Below are positions 46,243 through 55,007 of a stretch of DNA of 64,000 nucleotides, piece after piece (within the stretch, counting starts at the first letter, position 1; each line of letters begins with the position of its first letter). The stretch is from Oscillospiraceae bacterium (GTDB lineage Bacteria; Bacillota; Clostridia; Oscillospirales; Ruminococcaceae). The stretch lies in the NCBI GenBank assembly GCA_016281125.1, contig JAEEIA010000001.1, positions 1 through 64,000 on the forward strand, read 5' to 3'. A model generated the notes under the pieces. That model made no database searches. It was not told where the DNA came from and was given only the letters and a program-made list of their open reading frames with translations. The position numbers and the translations under genes were made by a program.

Positions 46243-48912
46243 ATGGCAGAGAAAAAGAAAACCGGCAGAGCCGGGACCGGAAAGCGGACGTCATCCGCAT
46301 CCGGGAAAAAGGCACCTGCCAGGCGTACATCAGGTACGTCAAAGCGCACGCAGTCAGCGGCCAAAAAGGAGTCCGCGCAGTATGCCGGACAGGTACGGCC
46401 GATTGCGCTGATCGCGCTCGGCGTGCTGATTGCGCTGTTTGCATTTTATCCGGGGACGCGTGTCTGGCTTGCAATTCAGAACGGCCTGCGCGGGCTGTTC
46501 GGTGTCGGCGTGGCATTTGTGCCGCTTATCCTGATCTATTCCGGCTGGATGATCGCGCAGTCCAAGGATAAGCAGGCCTCCGGCAGCAACTTCTGGACGG
46601 TAATGCTTGCGCTGTGTGTCTGCTCGTTTGTGCAGGCGTTTTTCGGGGATCCGCTGACCGGCGTCAATCCCCAGACCGGTGAGCTGACGCACTTCGGAGA
46701 TGCCGTGAAGCTGCTCTGGGAAAACGGCAAGGAGCTCCGCGGAGGCGGTTTGCTTTCGGGTATCATCGTCGGGCCGCTTGTCGCGTTCTTTGACGTGATC
46801 GGCGCAAGAATCATCATCACGCTGTTCGTGATTGTCTTTCTGATGCTGGTCACGAACCGCAGCATTCCGGAGATGCTCCGCATTGCGGCAAAGCCTTTTG
46901 TCTGGATCTGGCACGGGATCGTCCGCGCCGCAACGAACGGCATGGATATGATCGACGGCTTTGAGCTGCCCGGGGAGGAGCCGGAGGAATCCGAGCCCGA
47001 ACCCGATGCGCCGCGGCAGAAGTATGTCCGCAGCAGCAAGCGCAATCCCGCACAGCCGGAGCCGGTGAAGCCGCAGTCCTCCGAACGCCGCCGCAGGCGG
47101 AAGGAGGAGCAGGAAATCGCCTTTATGCTCGACCGCGAGGCAGCCCCGCCGCCGCAGATCGACCGTGATTCCCTGCGCAACATCGACATGGACGTCCCGG
47201 TCTTTGATCATACCGAAACGGTTCCGGATGAGGAAATCAACCGCCTGACACCGGAGCCGGAGAACGGTGCGGAGGGCTTCCGGATGACGCTGGAGGAGGA
47301 GGCTTCGCTGGAGGCACTGGCGGAGCAGGCCTCGCTGGAATCCGAGGATACGAATCCGCTGCCGTGGCTCACAGACGGCGATGACGCAGAGGACGAGAGC
47401 ATCTACGAGGAGGTTCCTGAGATTCCCTATATCGCACCGCGTCTGGAGCTGCTGCACCGTGCGGACAACTCCGCGAACGATGCGGATAAATCCATGGAGC
47501 TGCGCGAAAAGGGCAAGCTGCTCGTCGATACGCTGGCGAGCTTCGGCGTCAGTGTCCGGATCACGGGCATCCGCCGTGGCCCGACGGTCACACGCTATGA
47601 GATTCAGCCTGCTGCGGGCGTCAAGATCGCAAAGATCACTTCGCTGGCAGATGACATCGGCCTGAACCTCGGCGGAAAATCCGTCCGTATTGAAGCGCCG
47701 ATTCCCGGCAAGCCTGCCGTCGGCGTCGAGGTGCCGAACAATACGAAGGATACGGTTTCTCTCAGAGAGATTCTCGAATCCGACGAATTCCAGAATTCGC
47801 AGAGCAAGCTGACTTTTGCGGTCGGCAAGGATATTGACGGACATGTGATCCTCGGCGACATCGCAAAGATGCCGCATATGATCATTGCGGGTACGACCGG
47901 TTCGGGCAAATCCGTCTGCACGAATTCGATTATCATGAGCATTCTGTTCCATGCCTCGCCGGACGAGGTGCGGCTGATTCTGGTCGATCCGAAGGTCGTT
48001 GAATTCCAGCCGTATGACGGCATCCCGCATCTGCTGATTCCGGTCGTGACGCAGCCGCAGAAGGCGGCGGGCGCGCTGAACTGGGCGGTGCTGGAAATGG
48101 AGCGCAGATATATGCTGTGCGCGACCTACGGCGTCCGTGACCTCAAGGGCTACAACGCGGTCGCGGAGAAGAACCCCGAGCTGAAACGGCTCCCGCAGAT
48201 TGTCATTATCATTGACGAGTTTGCGGATCTGATGATGAGCAGCGGCAAGGAGGTCGAGGCGGCGGTTATCCGCATTGCGCAGAAGGCGCGTGCGGCGGGC
48301 ATCCACCTGATTATTGCAACGCAGCGTCCGACCGTGGACGTCATCACCGGACTGATCAAATCGAATGTCCCGAGCCGGATCGGCATGAGCGTGAAATCGG
48401 CTGTCGATTCGCGTACCATTCTCGATACGACGGGCGCGGAAACGCTGCTCGGCAACGGCGACCTGCTGTTTTATCCGAACGGCTGGCGCGAGCCGAAGCG
48501 CGTGCAGGGCTGCTTCGTGTCCGACCAGGAGGTTGAGGCAGTCGCAACATTCTTAAAGAGCAGCGGTGCGTCGGAATACGATGCGGAGATTATTGAGGCT
48601 GTCGAGCAGGCGTGCCCGGCATCCAAGGGCGAAAAGACCGGCGACGAGGAGATCGGAGAGCTGACCGGTGACGAGGCGCTCGTGCTGAAAGCCGCGGAGC
48701 TCGCGGTCGATGCGGGACAGCTTTCCACGACGGCGCTCCAGCGGCGCTTAAAGCTCGGCTATGCCAAGGCCGCGCGCATTGTGGACGAGCTGGAGGAACG
48801 CGGCATCATCGGCCCCTCGGAGGGCGCCAAGCCGCGCAAGGTCATTATGACGCCCCAGCAGCTGACGGAATGGAAATTACAGCTTGCCTCAAACGGCAGC
48901 AAGGTTGAATAA
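46243..48912 (+). CDS. ftsK: FtsK/SpoIIIE family DNA translocase
   Basis: MIIAGTTGSGKSVCTNSIIMSIL; LILVDPKVVEFQPYDGIPHLLIPVVT; C-terminal gamma domain. Confidence 0.95.
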   Translation: MAEKKKTGRAGTGKRTSSASGKKAPARRTSGTSKRTQSAAKKESAQYAGQVRPIALIALGVLIALFAFYPGTRVWLAIQNGLRGLFGVGVAFVPLILIYSGWMIAQSKDKQASGSNFWTVMLALCVCSFVQAFFGDPLTGVNPQTGELTHFGDAVKLLWENGKELRGGGLLSGIIVGPLVAFFDVIGARIIITLFVIVFLMLVTNRSIPEMLRIAAKPFVWIWHGIVRAATNGMDMIDGFELPGEEPEESEPEPDAPRQKYVRSSKRNPAQPEPVKPQSSERRRRRKEEQEIAFMLDREAAPPPQIDRDSLRNIDMDVPVFDHTETVPDEEINRLTPEPENGAEGFRMTLEEEASLEALAEQASLESEDTNPLPWLTDGDDAEDESIYEEVPEIPYIAPRLELLHRADNSANDADKSMELREKGKLLVDTLASFGVSVRITGIRRGPTVTRYEIQPAAGVKIAKITSLADDIGLNLGGKSVRIEAPIPGKPAVGVEVPNNTKDTVSLREILESDEFQNSQSKLTFAVGKDIDGHVILGDIAKMPHMIIAGTTGSGKSVCTNSIIMSILFHASPDEVRLILVDPKVVEFQPYDGIPHLLIPVVTQPQKAAGALNWAVLEMERRYMLCATYGVRDLKGYNAVAEKNPELKRLPQIVIIIDEFADLMMSSGKEVEAAVIRIAQKARAAGIHLIIATQRPTVDVITGLIKSNVPSRIGMSVKSAVDSRTILDTTGAETLLGNGDLLFYPNGWREPKRVQGCFVSDQEVEAVATFLKSSGASEYDAEIIEAVEQACPASKGEKTGDEEIGELTGDEALVLKAAELAVDAGQLSTTALQRRLKLGYAKAARIVDELEERGIIGPSEGAKPRKVIMTPQQLTEWKLQLASNGSKVE

Positions 48913-48944
48913 AAAATATGCGAAATGCATAGGAGGAAATCAAA

Positions 48945-49133
48945 ATGAAGCATTCTAAGGGTACCATTTTTCTGAACGTCCTGATGATCCTGTTCGGAGT
49001 TGCATCGCTGATGGTGGTGCAGCGCAATCTGATCCATCACAAGATGATTACGATGGGGCTGACCTTCCTCGGTGCAGCCGTGTTCATGATCGGCGCAGTG
49101 CGGTTCTTTATCTCGGTGAAGAATAAGGGCTGA
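48945..49133 (+). CDS. Small membrane protein
   Basis: 62 aa with two hydrophobic segments; SD AGGAGG. Confidence 0.65.
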   Translation: MKHSKGTIFLNVLMILFGVASLMVVQRNLIHHKMITMGLTFLGAAVFMIGAVRFFISVKNKG

Positions 49134-49238
49134 GCCGCGCGGACATCTCAGATGCAGTCGACGCCCCGGCGCTGATCCGTGTTGCGTCTGAGTTGCGGAG
49201 GACATTTACAGATCACGACAGGTCAGGAGGTATGCATA

Positions 49239-49781
49239 ATGGCTGATCTGGTCAGACACAGCAAATTTCTGAGCCTGATTCTCCGGCATCAGCCGGAGGC
49301 GGCAGGCATTTCACTTGACCGGCAGGGCTGGGCAGAGGTTGCCCTGCTGCTCGCCGGAATGCAGAAGGCCGGGCATCCGGTCACGCCGGACATGCTGGAG
49401 GAAATTGTCCGCACGGATGAAAAAATGCGGTATTCCTTCAACGAAGACCACACGAAGATCCGCGCGAATCAGGGACACTCGGTTCATGTGGAGCTCGGTC
49501 TGGAACGAAAAGCACCGCCGGAATATCTCTGGCACGGCACCGCAGAGCGCTTTCTCAGCAGCATTCTTGCGGAGGGACTGCGCCCGATGTCGCGGCAGCA
49601 GGTGCATCTTTCCGCAGATCAGGAAACTGCGCGGAAGGTCGGGCAGCGGCACGGCAAGCCTGTGATTCTTCGCGTGCGTGCGGGCGAAATGCACCGCGAC
49701 GGCGCATATTTCTATCAGGCAGAGAACGGCGTCTGGCTGACGGACAACGTCCCCGTGCAGTATCTTGACCGCACGGAATGA
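49239..49781 (+). CDS. kptA: RNA 2'-phosphotransferase (Tpt1/KptA family)
   Basis: SKFLSLILRHQPEAAGISLDRQGWAEV; IRANQGHSV; LWHGTAERF; VHLSAD; ENGVWLTDNVPVQYL; SD AGGAGG. Confidence 0.93.
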   Translation: MADLVRHSKFLSLILRHQPEAAGISLDRQGWAEVALLLAGMQKAGHPVTPDMLEEIVRTDEKMRYSFNEDHTKIRANQGHSVHVELGLERKAPPEYLWHGTAERFLSSILAEGLRPMSRQQVHLSADQETARKVGQRHGKPVILRVRAGEMHRDGAYFYQAENGVWLTDNVPVQYLDRTE

Positions 49782-50172
49782 CAAGTGCCGAATCTGATTC
49801 GCAATTTTTGCGACAAAAATGCATTTTATGCTGAATATCAGGACGATTTTGCACATTGCCCCGACTGATATGCAGCTTTTGCAGGAAACATGGACAAACC
49901 GGCGGCAATATCTGAGCAGCACAGCACGGAATCCGCAATATTTCAGAAGATGCGCCGTTTTGTACAGGGCTTCTGTGCGATTTGCAGATTGAATCGTATT
50001 GATTTCAGAAACCGCCGTACTTCAAACAAAACGTCGTTTTCTCGGAAAACATGGATAATATGGCCGCAAAATTTGCACAGACTTTATGTGCAGGAGCAGC
50101 TTTTGCACATTTGTTTCAGTTTTTACAGAATTTCCGGATCATCTGCATATCCGGCCGGAAAGGAGCATCAGC

Positions 50173-52095
50173 ATGACCGGTTTTATTCCGGTGACGGCAG
50201 AGGAGCTGCGGGAACGCGGCGTCACACAGCCGGATTTTGTTTACGTAAACGGGGATGCCTACGTCGATCACCCGAGCTTCGGGGCGGCGATCATCTGCCG
50301 CATTCTGGAGCACGCAGGCTACTCGGTTGCGATGCTCGCGCAGCCGGACTGGAAATCCGACCGCGATTTTCAGCGCTTCGGATGCCCGCGCCTCGGCTTT
50401 CTTGTCAGCGCGGGCAATATTGACAGCATGGTCGCGCATTATACCTCGGCAAAGAAAAAGCGCTCCGATGATGCGTATTCCGCAGGAAATCTGGCGGGCA
50501 AGCGCCCGGACAGAGCCGTGATTGTATACTGCAAAAAAATCCGCAGTATTTACGGAAACGGTGTGCCGATTCTGATCGGCGGGCTGGAGGCGTCGCTGCG
50601 CCGCTTTGCGCATTACGATTACTGGGACGACAGCGTGCATCCGTCCGTGCTGTTGGAAAGCGGCGCGGATATCCTGAGCTTCGGCATGGGGGAGCACAGC
50701 ATGCTGGAAATGGCCGCACTGCTGGATGCAGGCGTGCCGGTCAGCGAGATCCGCGACGTCAGAGGCACATGCTACCTCTGCGATCCGGCAGACACGCCCT
50801 TTGGCTCCGCGGAATGTCCGTCCTATGCGCAGGTGAAGGAGAGCAAGGAGGCCTATGCAAAGGCCTGCCGCATCCAGTACGATCAGCAGGACGAGGTTTA
50901 CGGCAAGCGCATCATTCAGCGGCACGGCGATAAAATGCTCGTGCAGAACCCGCCTGCAACCTCGCTGACACAGCAGGAATTCGACGATCTCTACAAGCTG
51001 CCGTTCCAGCGGACGTATCACCCGATGTACGAATCCGAGGGCGGAGTGCCCGCAATCAAGGAGGTGCGCTTTTCGATCACGCACAACCGCGGCTGCTTCG
51101 GGTTCTGCAATTTCTGCTCGATTGCGCTGCATCAGGGCAGACGCATGACGATGCGCTCGGAGGAATCGGTGATCGAGGAGGCAAAATACCTGACCACGCT
51201 GCCGGATTTCAAGGGCTATCTGCATGATGTCGGCGGCCCGACTGCGAATTTCCGGCACCCGTCCTGCGAAAAGCAGTTAAAGCACGGGCTCTGCAAGGGC
51301 CGCAAATGCTTGGCGCCCGAGCCCTGCAAGAATCTGTATGTCGATCATCAGGACTATCTCCGGCTGCTGAGAAAACTGCGCGCGCTGCCGAAGGTCAAGC
51401 GTGTGTTTATCCGTTCCGGCATCCGGTATGACTATCTGCTCGCGGACAAGAACGACGAATTCTTCCGGGAGCTTGTGCGGTATCATGTGTCCGGACAGCT
51501 GAAGGTCGCGCCGGAGCACTGCTCGAATCATGTGCTGGATAAGATGGGCAAGCCGCATATTGAATACTACAAGGCGTTCCAGAAGCGCTTTTATGAGCTG
51601 ACGAAATCCATGAATATGGAGCAGTATCTCGTGCCGTATCTGATGAGCAGCCACCCCGGCAGCACGATGAAGGATGCGATTGTGCTGGCTTGCTTCCTGA
51701 AAGAGGAGGGAATCCGGCCGGAGCAGGTGCAGGATTTCTATCCGACACCCGGCACGATCTCGACCTGCATGTTTTATACCGGACTGGATCCGTATACGCT
51801 GGAGCCGGTCTATGTGCCGCGCACGCCGAAGGAGAAATCCGAGCAGCGTGCGATGCTGCAATACTTCAAGCCGGAGAACCATGCGCTGATCCGGCAGGCG
51901 CTGATCAAAGCCGGGCGCCGTGACCTGATCGGCAGCGGGCCGCATTGCCTTGTCCCCGCGGATCCCGCCGCTGAGCGAAAAACGCAGAAATCCGGAGGCC
52001 GTCCGCAGAAGCCGGGCGGGCGTCCGCAGAAAAACGGCAGTCCGCAGCACGGCGGAAGGCCGCAGAAGCATTCCGGCGGACAGCGCAGAAAATAA
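50173..52095 (+). CDS. YgiQ family radical SAM protein
   Basis: FSITHNRGCFGFCNFCSIALHQGR; VGGPTANFRHPSC; LVPYLMSSHPGSTMKDAI; SD AAAGGAG. Confidence 0.93.
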   Translation: MTGFIPVTAEELRERGVTQPDFVYVNGDAYVDHPSFGAAIICRILEHAGYSVAMLAQPDWKSDRDFQRFGCPRLGFLVSAGNIDSMVAHYTSAKKKRSDDAYSAGNLAGKRPDRAVIVYCKKIRSIYGNGVPILIGGLEASLRRFAHYDYWDDSVHPSVLLESGADILSFGMGEHSMLEMAALLDAGVPVSEIRDVRGTCYLCDPADTPFGSAECPSYAQVKESKEAYAKACRIQYDQQDEVYGKRIIQRHGDKMLVQNPPATSLTQQEFDDLYKLPFQRTYHPMYESEGGVPAIKEVRFSITHNRGCFGFCNFCSIALHQGRRMTMRSEESVIEEAKYLTTLPDFKGYLHDVGGPTANFRHPSCEKQLKHGLCKGRKCLAPEPCKNLYVDHQDYLRLLRKLRALPKVKRVFIRSGIRYDYLLADKNDEFFRELVRYHVSGQLKVAPEHCSNHVLDKMGKPHIEYYKAFQKRFYELTKSMNMEQYLVPYLMSSHPGSTMKDAIVLACFLKEEGIRPEQVQDFYPTPGTISTCMFYTGLDPYTLEPVYVPRTPKEKSEQRAMLQYFKPENHALIRQALIKAGRRDLIGSGPHCLVPADPAAERKTQKSGGRPQKPGGRPQKNGSPQHGGRPQKHSGGQRRK

Positions 52096-52124
52096 ACCGC
52101 TGTACCGCAGAAAGGAGCCTTACC

Positions 52125-52355
52125 ATGATCATGACGATTGACCGATTTGAGGGCGATTTTGCCGTGCTTTGTCTGTACGACGAGGCGACCGGCGAAACCT
52201 TTTACAAAAATCTCCCGGCGGACTGGCTGCCGGAGGACGCTGCCGAGGGCGACGTGCTGGTGAAGGCGGACGGCCGGTATGCCGTTGATATGAAGGAAAC
52301 CGAAAAACGCCGGGCAGAGGCAGCTGAAAAGCTCCGCGCCCTGCGGGAGGAATGA
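52125..52355 (+). CDS. DUF3006-like protein
   Basis: TIDRFEGDFAVLCLYDEATGETFYKNLPADWLPEDAAEGDVL. Confidence 0.75.
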   Translation: MIMTIDRFEGDFAVLCLYDEATGETFYKNLPADWLPEDAAEGDVLVKADGRYAVDMKETEKRRAEAAEKLRALREE

Positions 52356-52356
52356 T

Positions 52357-53595
52357 ATGCCGCATCTGCTGATTGCAGGGTGCGGCGCAGCCGGTATGTA
52401 CGCTGCGGTTCATGCGGCAAGGCGCGGCTGCAAGGTCACTGTGCTGGACGCCAACGACCGCCCCGGCCACAAGCTGTCGATCACCGGAAAAGGACGCTGC
52501 AACGTCACAAATGACTGCGACCTCGATACCTTTTTGCAGAATGTTCCGCGCAATCCGCGGTTTCTGTATTCCGCGCTGTCAAGGTGCATGCCGTCGGATG
52601 TGCAGGCGTTTTTTGAGGCGGAGGGCGTTCCGCTCAAGACCGAGCGCGGACGGCGCGTGTTTCCGCAGAGCGACCGTGCGCAGGATATTGTGCAGGCATT
52701 GTATCACGCCATGCAGGATGCGGGCGTGACCGTGCATCTGAATACCCGCGTCAAAAAGCTGCTGCTTCGTGACGGCGTCTGCGAGGGCGTGATGCTCTCT
52801 GACGGCGGGGAGATCCGTGCGGATGCGGTGCTGCTCGCAACGGGCGGCATGAGCTATCCGCGCACCGGCTCCCGCGGCGACGGCTACCGGCTCGCGGAGC
52901 AGGCCGGTCTGACCGTGATTCCGCCGCAGCCCTCCCTGATTCCGCTGGAAACCGCGGAGCAGGATGCCGCAGAGATGCAGGGGCTTTCCCTGCGCAATGT
53001 GACGCTGACCGTGAAACGCGGCAAAAAGGAAGTCTTTTCAGAGCTCGGGGAAATGCTGTTCACGCATTTCGGCATCTCCGGGCCGCTGGTGCTGTCTGCG
53101 AGCTGCCGCATGGATCCGCAGAAGCTCAGTGAGTATCTGCTGACCATCGACATGAAGCCCGCGCTGACACCGGAGCAGCTCGACGCACGGATTCTGCGTG
53201 ATTTCTCGGAGCAGCAGAACAAGGACATTGTCAATGCGCTGCGCGGGCTGCTGCCTGCCTCCATGATTCCCGTGATGCTGCATCGCGCGGGTATCCCGCA
53301 GACACAGAAGGTGCATGATGTGACGAAGGAGCAGCGCAGAGCGCTCGCGGAGGCGGTCAAGCGCTTTCCGCTTCACGTATCCGCCATGCGCCCGATTGCA
53401 GAGGCGATTGTCACAAGAGGCGGCGTTTCCGTGAAGGAGATTGATCCGAATACCATGGAGGCAAAGAAATGCCCCGGGCTGTATCTCGCAGGGGAGCTGC
53501 TGGATGTGGATGCGTATACCGGCGGCTACAATTTACAGATCGCGTTTGCGACCGGCTTTGCAGCGGCGGAGGCGGCCGCTGCGGCAGGTGCATGA
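52357..53595 (+). CDS. FAD-dependent oxidoreductase, HI0933/YhiN family
   Basis: LIAGCGAAGMYAAVHAARRGCKVTVLDAN; ITGKGRCNVTND; AGELLDVDAYTGGYNLQIAFATGFAA. Confidence 0.92.
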   Translation: MPHLLIAGCGAAGMYAAVHAARRGCKVTVLDANDRPGHKLSITGKGRCNVTNDCDLDTFLQNVPRNPRFLYSALSRCMPSDVQAFFEAEGVPLKTERGRRVFPQSDRAQDIVQALYHAMQDAGVTVHLNTRVKKLLLRDGVCEGVMLSDGGEIRADAVLLATGGMSYPRTGSRGDGYRLAEQAGLTVIPPQPSLIPLETAEQDAAEMQGLSLRNVTLTVKRGKKEVFSELGEMLFTHFGISGPLVLSASCRMDPQKLSEYLLTIDMKPALTPEQLDARILRDFSEQQNKDIVNALRGLLPASMIPVMLHRAGIPQTQKVHDVTKEQRRALAEAVKRFPLHVSAMRPIAEAIVTRGGVSVKEIDPNTMEAKKCPGLYLAGELLDVDAYTGGYNLQIAFATGFAAAEAAAAAGA

Positions 53596-53604
53596 CGGAC
53601 GGAG

Positions 53605-54279
53605 GTGGCTGCGTTGTTCGCTGCCGTCAGACTTTCGGAAAGCATAGACGGGATTGCATATGTCATCTCCTCAATCTTATTTATCATTGCGGCGGTGATC
53701 GGCGCAGTATGGCTGATTGCAGCCGCCGGTACGCGGAAGGTCGCGGACTGCATTCAGACGGCTGATCCGCAGTATGAAAAGCGGCTTCAGGAGTCTGCTC
53801 CGGTGACCGGCCGTGTTACGCAGATCCGCGAGAACCGCGCACGGATCCCGGGGAAAACCGCGTTTCACGATTATCATGTTGCGATTGCCTACAACCGCGA
53901 CGGCAAAGCGCTGACCGCGCTGTTCGGTCTGACGGCGGATCAGCCGCTTGCACTGACCGAGGGCAGCCGCGTGAAGCTGCGTCTGTTTCAATATCCGCTG
54001 ATGCGTACAACGCAGGAGGCATGGCATCGCGCGGAATCGGTCTGCGGCTTTCTGCCGGACGGGAGCGTTGAATACCGCAGTATCCGCGGGATTTCCGTGG
54101 ATGAAACCGCGACCGTAATGTTTGAGGAGGATTATCCTGCGTTTGCACAGGCGGAGCATTCTGCCTATACTGCACAGGATCACACCACTGTGCCGAATGT
54201 CATCCGCGTACTCGCGGTGATCTTTGCACTGGTCGGTCTTTCCGTGCTGGCCGGACTGTTCCGGCTGTTTGCAGGATGA
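53605..54279 (+). CDS. Membrane protein of unknown function
   Basis: N- and C-terminal TM segments flanking a soluble domain; start uncertain. Confidence 0.6.
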   Translation: MAALFAAVRLSESIDGIAYVISSILFIIAAVIGAVWLIAAAGTRKVADCIQTADPQYEKRLQESAPVTGRVTQIRENRARIPGKTAFHDYHVAIAYNRDGKALTALFGLTADQPLALTEGSRVKLRLFQYPLMRTTQEAWHRAESVCGFLPDGSVEYRSIRGISVDETATVMFEEDYPAFAQAEHSAYTAQDHTTVPNVIRVLAVIFALVGLSVLAGLFRLFAG

Positions 54280-54292
54280 ACGGAGGGCGCGC

Positions 54293-54667
54293 GTGAAAAA
54301 GTTTCTGGAGTTTCTTGTCATGATTCCCGCTGTGCTGATTTTCCTGCTGGTGATCCTCTTTGTTTCGGCGTATACGAATGAAAGTCCGTCACCGGAGCAG
54401 ATCGCCCTGGACAGGCTGATTCACGGCGCCGGTGCCGTGCTCATGCTCATTCTGATCGGGAGCGCGGTGATCGGTGCGTGGGTGCTTGTACGGGCGCAAA
54501 TCAAACATGTACCGGCGGAGAACCGTCCTGTGACATGGAAGGAACTGAAAAACCGTCCGCAGACGGAGCAGGCGCCGGATCCGGAAAAAGCGGAAAAGAT
54601 GAAAATGCTGACCGCGGTCGGCATTGCACTGGCGGCGGCGCTGCTCGCAATGATATTGTTTCGCTGA
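54293..54667 (+). CDS. Membrane protein of unknown function, GTG start
   Basis: VKKFLEFLVMIPAVLIFLLVILFVSAY; GGAGG SD upstream. Confidence 0.65.
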   Translation: MKKFLEFLVMIPAVLIFLLVILFVSAYTNESPSPEQIALDRLIHGAGAVLMLILIGSAVIGAWVLVRAQIKHVPAENRPVTWKELKNRPQTEQAPDPEKAEKMKMLTAVGIALAAALLAMILFR

Positions 54668-54693
54668 GTGCATCGGAAAAAAGGAGGGTTATT

Positions 54694-54954
54694 ATGAATT
54701 CAGACGGTGAAGTTTTCAGTTTTATCGGTATCGGTCTGACCGGCATTGTCAACTTTGTGTTTTATCTGATTGCATTTTTTGTATTCCTGTTTCTTGCGCG
54801 CCGTGCGAAGCGGCGCTTTCAGGCGGACTTATCCGAGCAATCGCAGAAGCAGTACAAGGGCTTCCGGATTGCGACGTTCGTCAGCGGCGGCGTCACGCTG
54901 CTGATGCTGCTCGTTACGGTCGGTGCGCTGGTGCTGGCATATGTGCTCTGGTGA
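54694..54954 (+). CDS. Small membrane protein
   Basis: Two TM segments; SD AAGGAGG. Confidence 0.7.
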   Translation: MNSDGEVFSFIGIGLTGIVNFVFYLIAFFVFLFLARRAKRRFQADLSEQSQKQYKGFRIATFVSGGVTLLMLLVTVGALVLAYVLW

Positions 54955-55007
54955 TCCGGCCTGTGCCTTGTTCATGATTTTTACCCCTGAAAGAAAGGTC
55001 TGTTTCC

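Noticed and set aside
46354-48306. 650-aa minus-strand ORF opposite ftsK
   Set aside because: Antisense shadow of a clearly conserved FtsK/SpoIIIE gene; composition rich in R/H/L typical of shadow frames
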